This document shows positions 1 to 7,891 of a stretch of 64,000 nucleotides of DNA, piece after piece. The notes under the pieces are model-generated. The model did not search any database. It was given only the letters and a program-made list of their open reading frames with translations, and was not told where the DNA came from. Position 1 is the first letter of the stretch. Each line of letters opens with the position of its first letter. Position numbers and translations under genes: made by a program. This stretch comes from Thermococcaceae archaeon (GTDB taxonomy: Archaea; Methanobacteriota_B; Thermococci; Thermococcales; Thermococcaceae), in contig JASGLT010000008.1 of the NCBI GenBank assembly GCA_030156945.1, forward strand, positions 1 to 64,000, written 5' to 3'.

Positions 1-1
1 G

Positions 2-409
2 CCGGACATCATTGACCCGGCACTCCTCAGGCCAGGAAGGTTTGACAGGCTGATACTCGTTCCAGCGCCGGACGAGAAGGCAAGACTGGAGATATTCAAA
101 GTGCACACCAGGAGGGTACCGCTGGCGGAGGATGTGAGCCTCGAAGAGCTGGCGAAGAAGACCGAGGGCTACACCGGTGCAGACATAGCGGCGGTGGTCA
201 GGGAGGCAGCGATGCTCGCCATGCGCAGAGCTCTGCAGGAGGGCATCATAAGGCCCGGCATGAAGGCAGACGAGATAAGGGGGAAGGTCAAGGTAACGAT
301 GAAGGACTTCGAAGAGGCCCTCAAGAAGATCGGGCCGTCGGTGAGCAAGGAGACCATGGAGTACTACAGGAAGATCCAGGAGCAGTTCAAGCAATCACGT
401 GGAGGGTGA
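2..409 (+). CDS. cdc48: Cdc48/VAT-type AAA+ ATPase, C-terminal part (5' truncated by window edge)
   Basis: The reading frame is open from the first base, so only the last 135 or so residues are present. It begins inside the second AAA+ module at [18 protein letters not shown], which holds the second-region-of-homology arginines. The helical lid follows ([24 protein letters not shown]) with the sensor-2-like GADIAAV signature of Cdc48/VAT. The tail [22 protein letters not shown] is typical of archaeal Cdc48, the unfoldase that feeds proteins to the proteasome. The GTG at 101 is an internal codon, not the start. A T-rich stretch after the stop (about 428-441) probably ends transcription, facing the convergent oxidoreductase gene. 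Confidence 0.93.
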   Translation, partial: PDIIDPALLRPGRFDRLILVPAPDEKARLEIFKVHTRRVPLAEDVSLEELAKKTEGYTGADIAAVVREAAMLAMRRALQEGIIRPGMKADEIRGKVKVTMKDFEEALKKIGPSVSKETMEYYRKIQEQFKQSRGG

Positions 410-460
410 TCGGACGAACTCATTCCCTTCAACTTTTTGTTTTGAAAAGTGAAAAAGCCG

Positions 461-1474
461 TCAAAGGGAAACCTTCACGGCCTTTCTTTTTCTCGATGAC
501 TCATATGCAGCCAGCACCACAGCCAGGTTCTTTTTTGCTACCTCCCCTGGTATTGGGACTTTCTCATCCTTGAGTATGGCCCTGGCGAAGGACTCAACGA
601 TGCCTCTCACGTCTGGCCTGTCCCAGTATATCTTCTCCGCCCTCTCCTGATAGACGGTGAAGTCAGGATAGGCCGTTCTGATGTCGAGGAAGCCCTCTCT
701 GCCAACAAGGTAGTACTTCATCTCTATCCCGTAGGAATAGCCCTTCGGGTTGCCCCAGCCGGCCGTGAGCACTGCCAGAACGCCTTTTCTGAACTCAAGA
801 ACTGCTGTGCCGATGTCGTCCACGGGGAAGCCGTATATCTTTGCCCCAATATCCGCGTAGACCTTTTTTGGGACATCCTCCGTCAGCCAGAACAGCGAGT
901 CTATTCCGTGGGGGGCCGTGTCCATGAAGCCTCCCCCTCCTGACTTCCTCGCGTCAAGGAACCAGCTCATGTCAAGCCCCTGGAGGAATATGGGGGGCTT
1001 TACGTTCTCCGAAATCGTGTATATGTACTCGAGGGGACCTACCTCACCGGCGTCGAGCATCTCCTTGGCCTTCTGAAGCGGCTCGGTAAATCGGGGGTTG
1101 TAGGGTACCATGAGTTTTACCCCTGCCTTCTTCGCGGCCTTTATTATCTCGTCGGCGTCTTCTAACGTCAGGGCTATCGGCTTTTCAAGCAGTATGTGCT
1201 TGCCCTCCTCTGCAGCCCTCACCGCCACCTCCTTGTGCCTGTATGTCTCGATGGCTATGTAAACCGCCTCGACGTTGTCATCCCTCAGAAGTTCTTCGTA
1301 AGTTTTGTAGAAGTGGGCACCGAACCTCCTCGCTTCCACCCTTGCCACGTCCGAGTTGGGGCCATCCCCGGAAATCGCCACGAGCTTTGTGTGCCTCCCT
1401 GAAGCTATCTGGCCGGCAAAGCGAAGCGCGTGAGGGTGAGCGTAGCTTATCACTCCCATCCTAAGCTTCCTCAT
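461..1474 (-). CDS. Gfo/Idh/MocA family oxidoreductase (first)
   Basis: A 337-residue NAD(P)-dependent oxidoreductase of the Gfo/Idh/MocA family, with an N-terminal Rossmann domain and a C-terminal alpha/beta substrate domain. The family signature EKPIALT, whose lysine is catalytic, is at about residues 97-103. The usual GxGxxG turn is replaced by GVISYAHPHA, so nucleotide binding may be atypical. GGGGFMDTAPHGIDSLFW fits the conserved histidine region of the second domain. The start overlaps the stop of the upstream oxidoreductase by 4 nt and has a GGAGGTGG site, so the two are co-translated. Substrate is unknown; the kinase and isomerase nearby suggest a sugar or polyol. Confidence 0.85.
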   Translation of the reverse strand: MRKLRMGVISYAHPHALRFAGQIASGRHTKLVAISGDGPNSDVARVEARRFGAHFYKTYEELLRDDNVEAVYIAIETYRHKEVAVRAAEEGKHILLEKPIALTLEDADEIIKAAKKAGVKLMVPYNPRFTEPLQKAKEMLDAGEVGPLEYIYTISENVKPPIFLQGLDMSWFLDARKSGGGGFMDTAPHGIDSLFWLTEDVPKKVYADIGAKIYGFPVDDIGTAVLEFRKGVLAVLTAGWGNPKGYSYGIEMKYYLVGREGFLDIRTAYPDFTVYQERAEKIYWDRPDVRGIVESFARAILKDEKVPIPGEVAKKNLAVVLAAYESSRKRKAVKVSL

Positions 1475-2478
1475 ACCTCCACCACCTCCCCTTTCATGGC
1501 ACTCTCCTTCGCTCTTTCGGCAATCTTCAGGGCTATCAGGGCATCCTGAGCCGTAACCCTCGGCTCGTCTTTGCCTTTGATCACGTTGAAGAAGTGCCTA
1601 AGCTCCATCTCGAAGGCCTCAGGGAACGTTGAGAGGAGCGGGGAAAAGCGGGGCATCTCAAAGTTGGCCTTCGCAACCCCGACCACCGGCGTGTCAAGGG
1701 GCGTGTAGCGTATCCTTCCGTTCCTGCCGATTATGTCAACGTGATGGTAGAAGACGCCGTAGCGGGCTGGATACGGGTACGCCCAGCTCACCTCCGCTAT
1801 TCCCGTCTTCCCGCCCTCAAACGCTATCATCATGATGAAGTGATCCCAGGTACCGTTTGCCCTGGCCTCCTCCTTTATGGACTTTCCAACCGCGTACACC
1901 GAGACCGGCTCCCCCTCAAAGAACCAGCGGAGGAAATCCGTCACATGAACCCCCAGATCTACGGCAACGCCACCGCTCCTCTTCTCATCCCAGTACCAGT
2001 AGTCCCTCGGGAAGGGGAGGTTCTGGACCTCGGTTTTCCTGATGTGCATGGGTAGGATGTTCCTCTTCTCTATGATCTCCTTCATCTGAAGCCACCTTTT
2101 GTCAAAACGCCTCACGTGGCCGACCAGGAGGTGAAGCCCCTCCCTCTCGGCGGTTCTGATCATTTTTTCACCCTCCTCAACGGTTAGGGCTATCGGCTTC
2201 TCGACTATGACGTGCTTCCCAGCTTTTAGCGCCCTAATTGCAAGCTCCGAGTGCGTGTAGGTTGGGGTGAGAACCAGAACGGCGTCGAGGTCTAAGTCCA
2301 AGAACTCGTCCAGGTTCGTAAAAGCTCTCGCCCCCAGCTCCTCGGCGCCCTTCCTTGCCCTCTCACCGTCTATGTCCATGCATGCAACGACCTTAACGCC
2401 CTCGATTCTTTTAAGGGCCGACTTATGGGCCAGGTTGAAGATGTTTCCGCAACCGATGATACCGACTTTCAGCTCCAT
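1471..2478 (-). CDS. Gfo/Idh/MocA family oxidoreductase (second)
   Basis: A 335-residue paralogue of the adjoining oxidoreductase, with a classical Rossmann start (VGIIGCGNIFNLAHKSAL) and the catalytic EKPIALT near residue 95. KRSGGVAVDLGVHVTDFLRWF carries the histidine seen in sugar dehydrogenases of this family. It has its own promoter: a minus-strand TATA box lies about 35 bp before the ATG. A pair of divergent Gfo/Idh/MocA enzymes may act in sequence on one sugar or inositol-like compound, but this is inference. The substrate cannot be read from the sequence. Confidence 0.86.
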   Translation of the reverse strand: MELKVGIIGCGNIFNLAHKSALKRIEGVKVVACMDIDGERARKGAEELGARAFTNLDEFLDLDLDAVLVLTPTYTHSELAIRALKAGKHVIVEKPIALTVEEGEKMIRTAEREGLHLLVGHVRRFDKRWLQMKEIIEKRNILPMHIRKTEVQNLPFPRDYWYWDEKRSGGVAVDLGVHVTDFLRWFFEGEPVSVYAVGKSIKEEARANGTWDHFIMMIAFEGGKTGIAEVSWAYPYPARYGVFYHHVDIIGRNGRIRYTPLDTPVVGVAKANFEMPRFSPLLSTFPEAFEMELRHFFNVIKGKDEPRVTAQDALIALKIAERAKESAMKGEVVEV

Positions 2479-2510
2479 TTCACACCACCCCTCATTTTAT
2501 TGGAGGGCCA

Positions 2511-2522
2511 GGATATATAACC
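2511..2522 (-). promoter_or_regulatory. TATA box of the oxidoreductase pair
   Basis: GGTTATATATCC on the minus strand. The predicted transcript start is about 25 bp downstream (near 2490), just before the ATG at 2478. The gap 2523-2633 before the pfkB stop shows nothing else recognisable. Confidence 0.65.
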
Positions 2523-2633
2523 CTTTATTCCCGAAGAAGGCCACAGAGCCCGTTTTCGAAGGAATTTGGGATTTACGGAATGCGTTGTTCACAAATCTGC
2601 AGTTAAAAACGAAACAGGAGAATACTAAAAGTA

Positions 2634-3596
2634 TCAGGGGGACCGTTCCGTGCCAACGGCTCTGCTAAGTTCTCTGAACTCCTTCGTGAGTGCTATCTCT
2701 TCCAGCCTTGGCACGCTCCAAGCTCCCCTGCGCATTGTGGAAAGGGCCGCGACGAAGTTCGCGAAACGGCCTATCTTAACGAGCCCCTCCTCGCCCACTT
2801 CTCCATTCCTCAGGAGGCCCGTGGATTTAAGGGCCGCAAGAAGCGCCGCCATGAAGGCATCACCGGCGCCGGTGGTGTCAACGGGTTCAACGGGATAAGC
2901 TGGAACCTTTACCCTCAAACCCCCCGAGGTGAGTTCGCTACCCTCAGAGCCGAGGGTAACCGCCGCAACCCTGAAACCGAAGTCCTCGAGCGATATCCCG
3001 TTCTCCTCAAGGTAGGCAAGCTCGCCATCGCCGAGCTTCACGATGTCAGCAAGCTCAAGGGCCCTTTCGATATCCCTCAGCATCTCCTCTTCCTTCTCCC
3101 TCCAAAGGTCGAGCCTGATGTTGACGTCGTAGCTCAGGGGTACCTTGCCCTTCAGCTCCTTCAGAACTTTGAACTGGGTCGTCCTCGAGGGCTCCCTGGC
3201 AAAGAGCACTGTTCCGAAGTGGAGAGCCTCCACCTCCTTCAGGAGCTCAAAGTCAACGTCCTCGGGCTTCAGGTTGAAGTAAGCGACCCCATCGTAGAGG
3301 ATGAACTCGGGCTTTGCCCCGGTGAGCTGGACAAAGACAACACCCGTGTGCTTTTCTTCGTCCTCAGCAATAATAGGCCTCACCCCTTCCTCCCCAAGGC
3401 TCTTGAGGAGGAACTCACCGAACGGGTCTCTCCCAACCTTGCTTAAAAGGGCGCTCTCGACCCCAAGCCTCGAAAGGCCGACAGCAACGTTGGCAGGGGC
3501 TCCTCCAGGATGCTTTTCGAATGTTTTAACCCCAAAGAGCGGCCCTTCCTCCCTGGCTATAAAATCGATCAGCACTTCTCCCAGAGATACTATCAC
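2634..3596 (-). CDS. PfkB-family carbohydrate kinase (fructokinase/ribokinase-like)
   Basis: A 320-residue ribokinase/PfkB-family sugar kinase. The N-terminal signature GGAPANVAVGLSRLG sits near residues 34-48. The C-terminal PfkB signature VDTTGAGDAFMAALLAAL contains the anion hole GAGD with the catalytic aspartate. The family phosphorylates fructose, 2-keto-3-deoxygluconate, nucleosides or similar; overall it looks most like a fructokinase, but specificity is not decidable. I start at the GTG at 3596 (MIVSLGEVLIDF) because GGTGG lies 5 nt upstream; a second GTG is 9 nt earlier. The promoter is shared back-to-back with the fucose-isomerase-like gene, linking the two functionally. Confidence 0.86.
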   Translation of the reverse strand: MIVSLGEVLIDFIAREEGPLFGVKTFEKHPGGAPANVAVGLSRLGVESALLSKVGRDPFGEFLLKSLGEEGVRPIIAEDEEKHTGVVFVQLTGAKPEFILYDGVAYFNLKPEDVDFELLKEVEALHFGTVLFAREPSRTTQFKVLKELKGKVPLSYDVNIRLDLWREKEEEMLRDIERALELADIVKLGDGELAYLEENGISLEDFGFRVAAVTLGSEGSELTSGGLRVKVPAYPVEPVDTTGAGDAFMAALLAALKSTGLLRNGEVGEEGLVKIGRFANFVAALSTMRRGAWSVPRLEEIALTKEFRELSRAVGTERSP

Positions 3597-3628
3597 CCGA
3601 ACCACCGTTTATAAAGAGAAGGCAAAGG

Positions 3629-3638
3629 CTTATAATTT
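3629..3638. promoter_or_regulatory. Shared TATA element between divergent pfkB and fucose-isomerase-like genes
   Basis: CTTATAATTT reads as a TATA box on both strands. It is about 25 bp from sensible start sites for the plus gene (ATG 3668) and the minus gene (GTG 3596). Co-regulation is likely. Confidence 0.5.
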
Positions 3639-3667
3639 TTTGGAGCGCGCTATAAAAGGGGATCGTC

Positions 3668-5146
3668 ATGATAGCCGTGATAACTTTTACAGACCCGCGG
3701 CCAACCGCTCTATCAAGGGAGAGGGAAGAGGCCCTTTTCAGGAAGCACTCCGCTCTCGTCGAAGGGCTGAAGAAAGCTGGAATAGAGGTTCTTGACGTGA
3801 ACAAGGAGCTTGGAAAGGAGAAAGAACTCAGGAACGGTGGGAACTTCGGCATAGCCTCCATGGATGAGAGCCTGGAGGCATCAAAGCTGATATCGGGAAA
3901 TGGGGTATCGGGCGTTATAGCGGGCCTCTGGCACTGGACTGAGAGCAACCTGGTTACGGCCCTCGTGAGGGCGGTTAAAAAGCCCCTGCTCCTCTACGCC
4001 GATGACGACCCCGCGTGGGCCGGTACGACCTGCCTGACATCTGTGGGCGCCTCACTCTGGGAAAGCGCAGTTAACGAGTACGCCCTCAACCACTTTCGGC
4101 TCAAGGGAGACATGAGGGGAGTTGTCGCCTGGGCCAGGGCCGTTGAGGCCGCCTCAAAGCTTCTGGAGAAGTCCATACTGCTCTGGGGAGCACCATACAC
4201 ACTCGGGATGGAGCACCTAATGGACGACCTTCCGCGGCTCAAGCGGTTTGTTGGAGACTTCATAATGCTCGACCAGTACGTCCTCGTGAAGAAAGCCCAA
4301 GAGATGCTCTCCGATGCCCACAAGAGGAGCCGCGTTGAGGAGTTCTACAGGTGGCTCACTGAAAAAACCACCGTGGAGTTCGACGGCTCCATGCTGACAC
4401 CCGAAGTTCTCAGGAGGCAGATAGCTCTGTATCTCGCCGCCAAGGAGAGCTTGGACAATGCAGGAGAAGTCTCCGGGGTGTCGGTAAAGTGCCAGCCCGA
4501 GCTCAGCGAGGTCTACGGTGTAACAGCCTGCCTGATCCCCGCCCTCATGCCGTTCAACCTCGACGCGGAGGGGGAGAAAAAAGTCATCCCTGCGACTTGT
4601 GAGGGAGACGTTAAGGGTACGATAAGCTCGGCGCTCCTCTTCTACCTCAGTGGGAAGCCGCCCCTGTTCGGCGACATAAAGTACGTCGACGACGACCTCG
4701 TCATGATAGCAAACTGCGGTGCATCATCCCTCTACTACGCGGCCCTAAGCGAAGACCCCGAGGAAAACCTGGGGCGCACGAGGATCCAGGGGCAGTGCCA
4801 GGGGGCTAGCGGGGGGGCCCTGACATACAGGACGCCGCCATCGACTTTCACGGTGGCCAGGCTCATCAGGAGGGGAGGGAAGTACTACCTCACATACTTC
4901 CTCGCGGAGGGGGTGGAGATAAACGAGGAGCTCGAGAAAAAGCTCAAGTGGGGCAAACAGTGGCCGCACACGGCAATAAGGAACCCCCTCGACAAGGAGA
5001 CCTTCATATCTGCCATGGGGGCGAACCACCTGTCCCTCGTCCCGGGTGACTACACCGAAGAGCTGAAGTTCCTGGCAAGGGTGTGGAACATCGAGGGAGT
5101 GAACCTGAACAACGAGGAGGATGTGGAAAGGTTCCTAAGGGGATAA
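3668..5146 (+). CDS. L-fucose/L-arabinose isomerase family protein
   Basis: A 492-residue member of the L-fucose isomerase superfamily, which converts aldoses and ketoses with a divalent metal. The C-terminal half keeps the expected metal ligands in order: Glu in ATCEGDVKGTIS, Asp in KPPLFGDIKYVDDD, and His in GANHLSLVPGD near the end. GQCQGASGGALTYRTPP is a family-typical stretch. It stands alone on its transcript, divergent from a PfkB kinase and near two sugar-type oxidoreductases. Isomerise, phosphorylate and oxidise is a plausible shared sugar route. The actual sugar is unknown and members of this family in archaea are little characterised. Confidence 0.8.
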   Translation: MIAVITFTDPRPTALSREREEALFRKHSALVEGLKKAGIEVLDVNKELGKEKELRNGGNFGIASMDESLEASKLISGNGVSGVIAGLWHWTESNLVTALVRAVKKPLLLYADDDPAWAGTTCLTSVGASLWESAVNEYALNHFRLKGDMRGVVAWARAVEAASKLLEKSILLWGAPYTLGMEHLMDDLPRLKRFVGDFIMLDQYVLVKKAQEMLSDAHKRSRVEEFYRWLTEKTTVEFDGSMLTPEVLRRQIALYLAAKESLDNAGEVSGVSVKCQPELSEVYGVTACLIPALMPFNLDAEGEKKVIPATCEGDVKGTISSALLFYLSGKPPLFGDIKYVDDDLVMIANCGASSLYYAALSEDPEENLGRTRIQGQCQGASGGALTYRTPPSTFTVARLIRRGGKYYLTYFLAEGVEINEELEKKLKWGKQWPHTAIRNPLDKETFISAMGANHLSLVPGDYTEELKFLARVWNIEGVNLNNEEDVERFLRG

Positions 5147-5162
5147 AAGAGCCCATAAAAAT

Positions 5163-5312
5163 TCATTCGAGCTTTGAAAGCTCAAAAACTGCGGCTTTTT
5201 TGTTTTTCAGTTCTTCGGCCGCCTTCATTCTTGCTTCCTCTGCGTTTTCGCTTTCAAACACTATCCTCTTTTTCTCGCCCTTTGGAGTGTAGAGCGTAAG
5301 TTCCCACTTCAT
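5163..5312 (-). CDS. Small conserved-looking protein, 49 aa
   Basis: A short minus-strand gene that begins MKWELTLYTPKGEKKRIVFE and ends AAVFELSKLE. The sequence alternates a beta hairpin (residues 1-20) with a charged helix (ENAEEARMKAAEELKNKK) and a final strand. That is the pattern of small beta-beta-alpha-beta archaeal proteins with a repeat-like ENAEEAR helix. It fills the gap between a convergent gene and a divergent JAMM gene, and codon usage looks like that of its neighbours. No function can be assigned. Confidence 0.7.
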   Translation of the reverse strand: MKWELTLYTPKGEKKRIVFESENAEEARMKAAEELKNKKAAVFELSKLE

Positions 5313-5340
5313 TGGGCATCGCTTACCCGAATCCCCCAGA

Positions 5341-5350
5341 CCTTATAAGT
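5341..5350 (+). promoter_or_regulatory. TATA box of the JAMM peptidase gene
   Basis: CCTTATAAGT is centred about 27 bp before the ATG at 5372, which has no Shine-Dalgarno. The transcript is predicted to be leaderless. Confidence 0.6.
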
Positions 5351-5371
5351 GTAACGGTGTTAGTGTAAAAC

Positions 5372-5791
5372 ATGGAGTTGGTAGCGAGGAAAGAGCTCCT
5401 TGAACTGCTAATCAAAGAGGCGAGGAGAGAGAAAACAGAGATATGCGGATTTCTCCTCGGAAAAACGGTTGGTGAAAAGTTGATAGTTGAGGATTTGCGC
5501 TTTGTAAGCAACCGCCTCCAATCCCCGCATGAGTTCGAAATGGAGCCCCTCGAAATGGTCGAAGCTCTCGAGGAAGCCGAGGGGAGGGGACTCGAGATTG
5601 TTGGAATCTTCCACTCCCACCTTAAGTGCCCTCCAAAGCCCAGCCCCAGGGACTTGGAAGGAATGAGGCTGTGGCCTATCGTTTGGGTAATAGTAACGCC
5701 CGAGGGGGAGGCCAGGGCTTGGATTTTGAAAGAAAACTGTGCTGAACAGGTGAAAATTACCCTACTCAAAACACGTGAAGAGGAAGGATGA
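5372..5791 (+). CDS. JAB1/MPN (JAMM) metalloprotease-like protein
   Basis: A 139-residue single-domain JAMM protein. The full zinc motif is present: Glu in TEICGFLLG near residue 25, then HSHLKCPPKPSPRD near residue 85, which fits H-x-H-x7-S-x2-D. Archaeal stand-alone JAMM proteins cleave ubiquitin-like SAMP conjugates or release sulfur from carrier proteins, acting in the cytosol. A cysteine lies within the loop where a proline is more usual. The messenger appears leaderless. The mobB-like gene is convergent downstream; both could touch sulfur or molybdopterin chemistry, but that link is inference. Confidence 0.85.
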   Translation: MELVARKELLELLIKEARREKTEICGFLLGKTVGEKLIVEDLRFVSNRLQSPHEFEMEPLEMVEALEEAEGRGLEIVGIFHSHLKCPPKPSPRDLEGMRLWPIVWVIVTPEGEARAWILKENCAEQVKITLLKTREEEG

Positions 5792-5851
5792 TTAAAAGCC
5801 CTCCCAATCGACCAAAAAGCCCTGAATACATTTTAGGCGTGCTCAAAAGAT

Positions 5852-6586
5852 CTACTCGTCCCGTATCACTACCTCTATCCTCCTCCCCTCGCGGTAGCCC
5901 TTCATCGCCGACAGCATGCCCTTTATTGTCTTCTCGACGAGCTCCTGAACCCAGTCCTTCATGGGAAGAACCTGGCCGTCTATCTTTACAACAACTTTTG
6001 GCTTCTGGCTGATGACAACACAGTCTTTTACAGTCTTCTCACCTTTCACTATCATCTTTGCCATCTCCGAACAGCGGAAGCCGCAGAGGCCGCAGTCTAT
6101 GTTAGGGAGCATGAAGGCCTTCTTTTTGACTATATCTGCGAGTTTTTCTGGCTCTTTTGTTGCATCAACCACTGGAAGGCCAGCGATTTCCCTAAGACCA
6201 CTGGAAGCAAGTACCCCGCTCACAGCTATAGCAAGCCCGTTCCCAAGTTCTTCCACTTCCTCGGGCTTCCTCGCACAGACAACCCTCGGCACGTGCTCTA
6301 CTGACTTAAATCCCTCAAGGAGCAGAAAATCAGCGCTGACCATAGAAAAAAGCGCGTTTACGTCCTTAGCCCTGAAAATGAGCGCATCGGTTTCGCTGGC
6401 CCTCACGAGAACCGCATCAGCAACCCTCGAAAACCTCCAGGTGTCGCTCCCCGGTCTGTCGAACTCGGCGTGCATGCTCTTCGCTATGGCCACCCTGTAG
6501 CCCCTCTCTTTGAGAACTCTCGCAACTGCCTCAACCGTCGTTGTTTTTCCGCTCTTCTTGTAGCCCACGAAGGCAACGGCCCTCAT
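5852..6586 (-). CDS. mobB: Molybdopterin-guanine dinucleotide biosynthesis protein MobB-like, with C-terminal Cys domain
   Basis: A 244-residue P-loop protein. The N-terminal 150 residues are MobB-like: Walker A GYKKSGKTT, then AKSMHAEFDRPGSDTWRF, and ADFLLLEGFKSVEHVP. This GTP-binding adaptor works in making the dinucleotide form of the molybdenum/tungsten pterin cofactor. The C-terminal part adds NIDCGLCGFRCSEMAKMIVKGE, a cysteine cluster of the kind that binds an iron-sulfur centre, seen in archaeal MobB fusions. It sits 9 nt downstream of the LSm gene and is probably co-transcribed. Thermococcales use tungsten ferredoxin oxidoreductases in sugar and peptide catabolism. Confidence 0.82.
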   Translation of the reverse strand: MRAVAFVGYKKSGKTTTVEAVARVLKERGYRVAIAKSMHAEFDRPGSDTWRFSRVADAVLVRASETDALIFRAKDVNALFSMVSADFLLLEGFKSVEHVPRVVCARKPEEVEELGNGLAIAVSGVLASSGLREIAGLPVVDATKEPEKLADIVKKKAFMLPNIDCGLCGFRCSEMAKMIVKGEKTVKDCVVISQKPKVVVKIDGQVLPMKDWVQELVEKTIKGMLSAMKGYREGRRIEVVIRDE

Positions 6587-6595
6587 GCAAACACC

Positions 6596-6811
6596 TCAGA
6601 GAAGGGTTATCCAGTTGACGTCCTCTATCTTGACTATAAGCTCCCGGGCCTTGTTTCCAGCGTAGTCCGTAACGTCCTTCAGAAGTATTACCTCCTCGTC
6701 AAAGTCCACTAAAGTCCCCGAAAAGCTCGTCTCACTCCCGATGCCAACGGCAATCCTCTTGTCTTTCCACCTCTCGAGCGTCCTGTCGAGGAGGTATTGC
6801 TTCTCACTCAT
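6596..6811 (-). CDS. LSm/Sm-like RNA-binding protein
   Basis: A 71-residue Sm-fold protein. Sm1 covers about residues 15-45 (RIAVGIGSETSFSGTLVDFDEEVILLKDV) and Sm2 is the final ARELIVKIEDVNWITLL. It should form a ring that binds RNA. The start is set at MSEKQYLL because GGGGGAG lies 4 nt upstream; a GTG 15 nt earlier has poor spacing. The promoter region carries a glycolytic-motif operator (6922-6942), which is unexpected for an LSm gene. The divergent Sm core means a role in general RNA chaperoning is assumed rather than proved. Confidence 0.8.
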   Translation of the reverse strand: MSEKQYLLDRTLERWKDKRIAVGIGSETSFSGTLVDFDEEVILLKDVTDYAGNKARELIVKIEDVNWITLL

Positions 6812-6899
6812 TTTCTCCCCCCGCACCCCTTCCCACCAGGGGCTTTTAACGTTTTCCCGTGATGTCTGTGGAGACGGGTGAAAGAATAGCCAACGAAAC

Positions 6900-6909
6900 C
6901 TTTTTAAAC
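6900..6909 (-). promoter_or_regulatory. TATA box of the LSm-mobB unit
   Basis: CGTTTAAAAA on the minus strand. It predicts a transcript start near 6880 and a leader of about 65 nt. The leader contains a CCCGT/ACGGG inverted repeat (6856-6879). Confidence 0.45.
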
Positions 6910-6921
6910 GGCCATAAATTT

Positions 6922-6942
6922 TATATCACTGAAAGTGATATA
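6922..6942. promoter_or_regulatory. Thermococcales glycolytic motif (TrmBL1/Tgr operator), perfect palindrome
   Basis: The core TATCAC-TGAAA-GTGATA (6924-6940) matches TATCAC-N5-GTGATA exactly. It is flanked by TA on both sides, giving 9-bp perfect arms around GAA. This motif is known to bind TrmBL1/Tgr, the maltodextrin-responsive sugar-metabolism regulator of Thermococcales. It lies about 15 bp upstream of the minus-strand TATA box, which in known cases is the activating (gluconeogenic) position. It is about 85 bp upstream of the plus-strand TATA box at 7024. Confidence 0.85.
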
Positions 6943-7022
6943 GAATTCTCCAAGGGCCACCACCCACCACTCTGAGGCACCGCCGCACTCCTTTATTTCT
7001 TCTAAGGCTCTTAAACAAAAGC

Positions 7023-7031
7023 CATTTAAAC
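7023..7031 (+). promoter_or_regulatory. TATA box of the 275-aa unknown gene
   Basis: CATTTAAAC predicts a start near 7052, directly before the GGGGTGG ribosome binding site. It therefore supports ATG 7064 rather than ATG 7046 as the first codon. Confidence 0.6.
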
Positions 7032-7063
7032 CGCGCTGAACCTACATGAAGGGGTGGTTCTTG

Positions 7064-7891
7064 ATGAGGATTGTAGTAAAAGAGGGCCCTCTCGCAGAGG
7101 GACTGCTCAAGGAGCTCAGAAACAGCGGAATAAAGTTCGAAATGAGGACAAAAACAGGCCATGAAGGCTTCATAGGTTACGCCATTGAAGGTACACTGGA
7201 GGAGATCGAGAAAACCATAGAGAATCTGGAGGGAGTTGACGTTTCCCTGCTCAAGGAGGGCTTTTTATCGTTCAAAGAGAGCGTACTCCACATAATCGAG
7301 CACCTCAAAGCTGGGGAAGACGTGGAGAGGCTCCTCACGGAGGGCAGCTGGGTTGGAGACGTTCTCGATCAGCTCCACAGGGCAGGGGCGCTGGAGTACG
7401 ACGGGAAAACCGTGAGGTTAAGGGAAGGCGTTGATGTGGAGGGGATTAAATTCGAGTTCAAGTTCCCCTTTAACCTCGTGCACGATCCCGAGGCGGTTGA
7501 AAAGGGGGCAAAACAATTCGTCTTCGTCGACCTCGTGAGAGAATACGAGATAGAGATAATGGAGTGGGAGGTTGAGAGAATAAACCTCTTCGGAAACATT
7601 GCGAGCAGATACCTCCCCGAGGAAACCGCCCTGAGAGTTTATTTTGCCCTCATCGGTAGGTCCATAATTGCCAAGGAAATCCTAAAGGCCCTCGAGGGAG
7701 AAAAGCTGAGTGAAGATGAACTCATCCGGGGCTTTACCCGGGCACTCCCCCTCGCCATACCGACTCCCAGGGGGACCCTCGTTATCAACATGTCCCAGAA
7801 GGCGTTAGAGGATACTTTAAAGGCCCTCAAAAAAGCCGGTTACATCGATATAAAAGGTGGAAAGGTGAGAAAGCTTAGAGACCTGCCCTGA
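7064..7891 (+). CDS. Uncharacterised archaeal protein, 275 aa
   Basis: I do not recognise this gene. The first 55 residues (MRIVVKEGPLAEGLLKELRN) look like a small alpha/beta domain resembling an acylphosphatase or ACT fold. The middle is acidic and helical (residues 70-200). The last 60 residues (DELIRGFTRALPLAIPTPRG, then LKALKKAGYIDIKGGKVRKL) look like a winged helix with a beta wing at the C-terminus. A domain architecture of sensor plus wHTH would suggest a regulator, but no ligand site is evident. GGGGTGG sits 7 nt before the chosen ATG. The 3' end overlaps the convergent mptE gene by 17 nt. Confidence 0.72.
   Translation: MRIVVKEGPLAEGLLKELRNSGIKFEMRTKTGHEGFIGYAIEGTLEEIEKTIENLEGVDVSLLKEGFLSFKESVLHIIEHLKAGEDVERLLTEGSWVGDVLDQLHRAGALEYDGKTVRLREGVDVEGIKFEFKFPFNLVHDPEAVEKGAKQFVFVDLVREYEIEIMEWEVERINLFGNIASRYLPEETALRVYFALIGRSIIAKEILKALEGEKLSEDELIRGFTRALPLAIPTPRGTLVINMSQKALEDTLKALKKAGYIDIKGGKVRKLRDLP

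Noticed and set aside
101-409. A separate 102-aa protein starting at GTG 101
   Set aside because: The frame is open upstream and continues the AAA+ module; the GTG is an internal Val codon of Cdc48.
6853-6881. C-box-like GTGATGT and a CCCGT/ACGGG hairpin before the LSm gene
   Set aside because: No matching D box; the hairpin is short and could be incidental.
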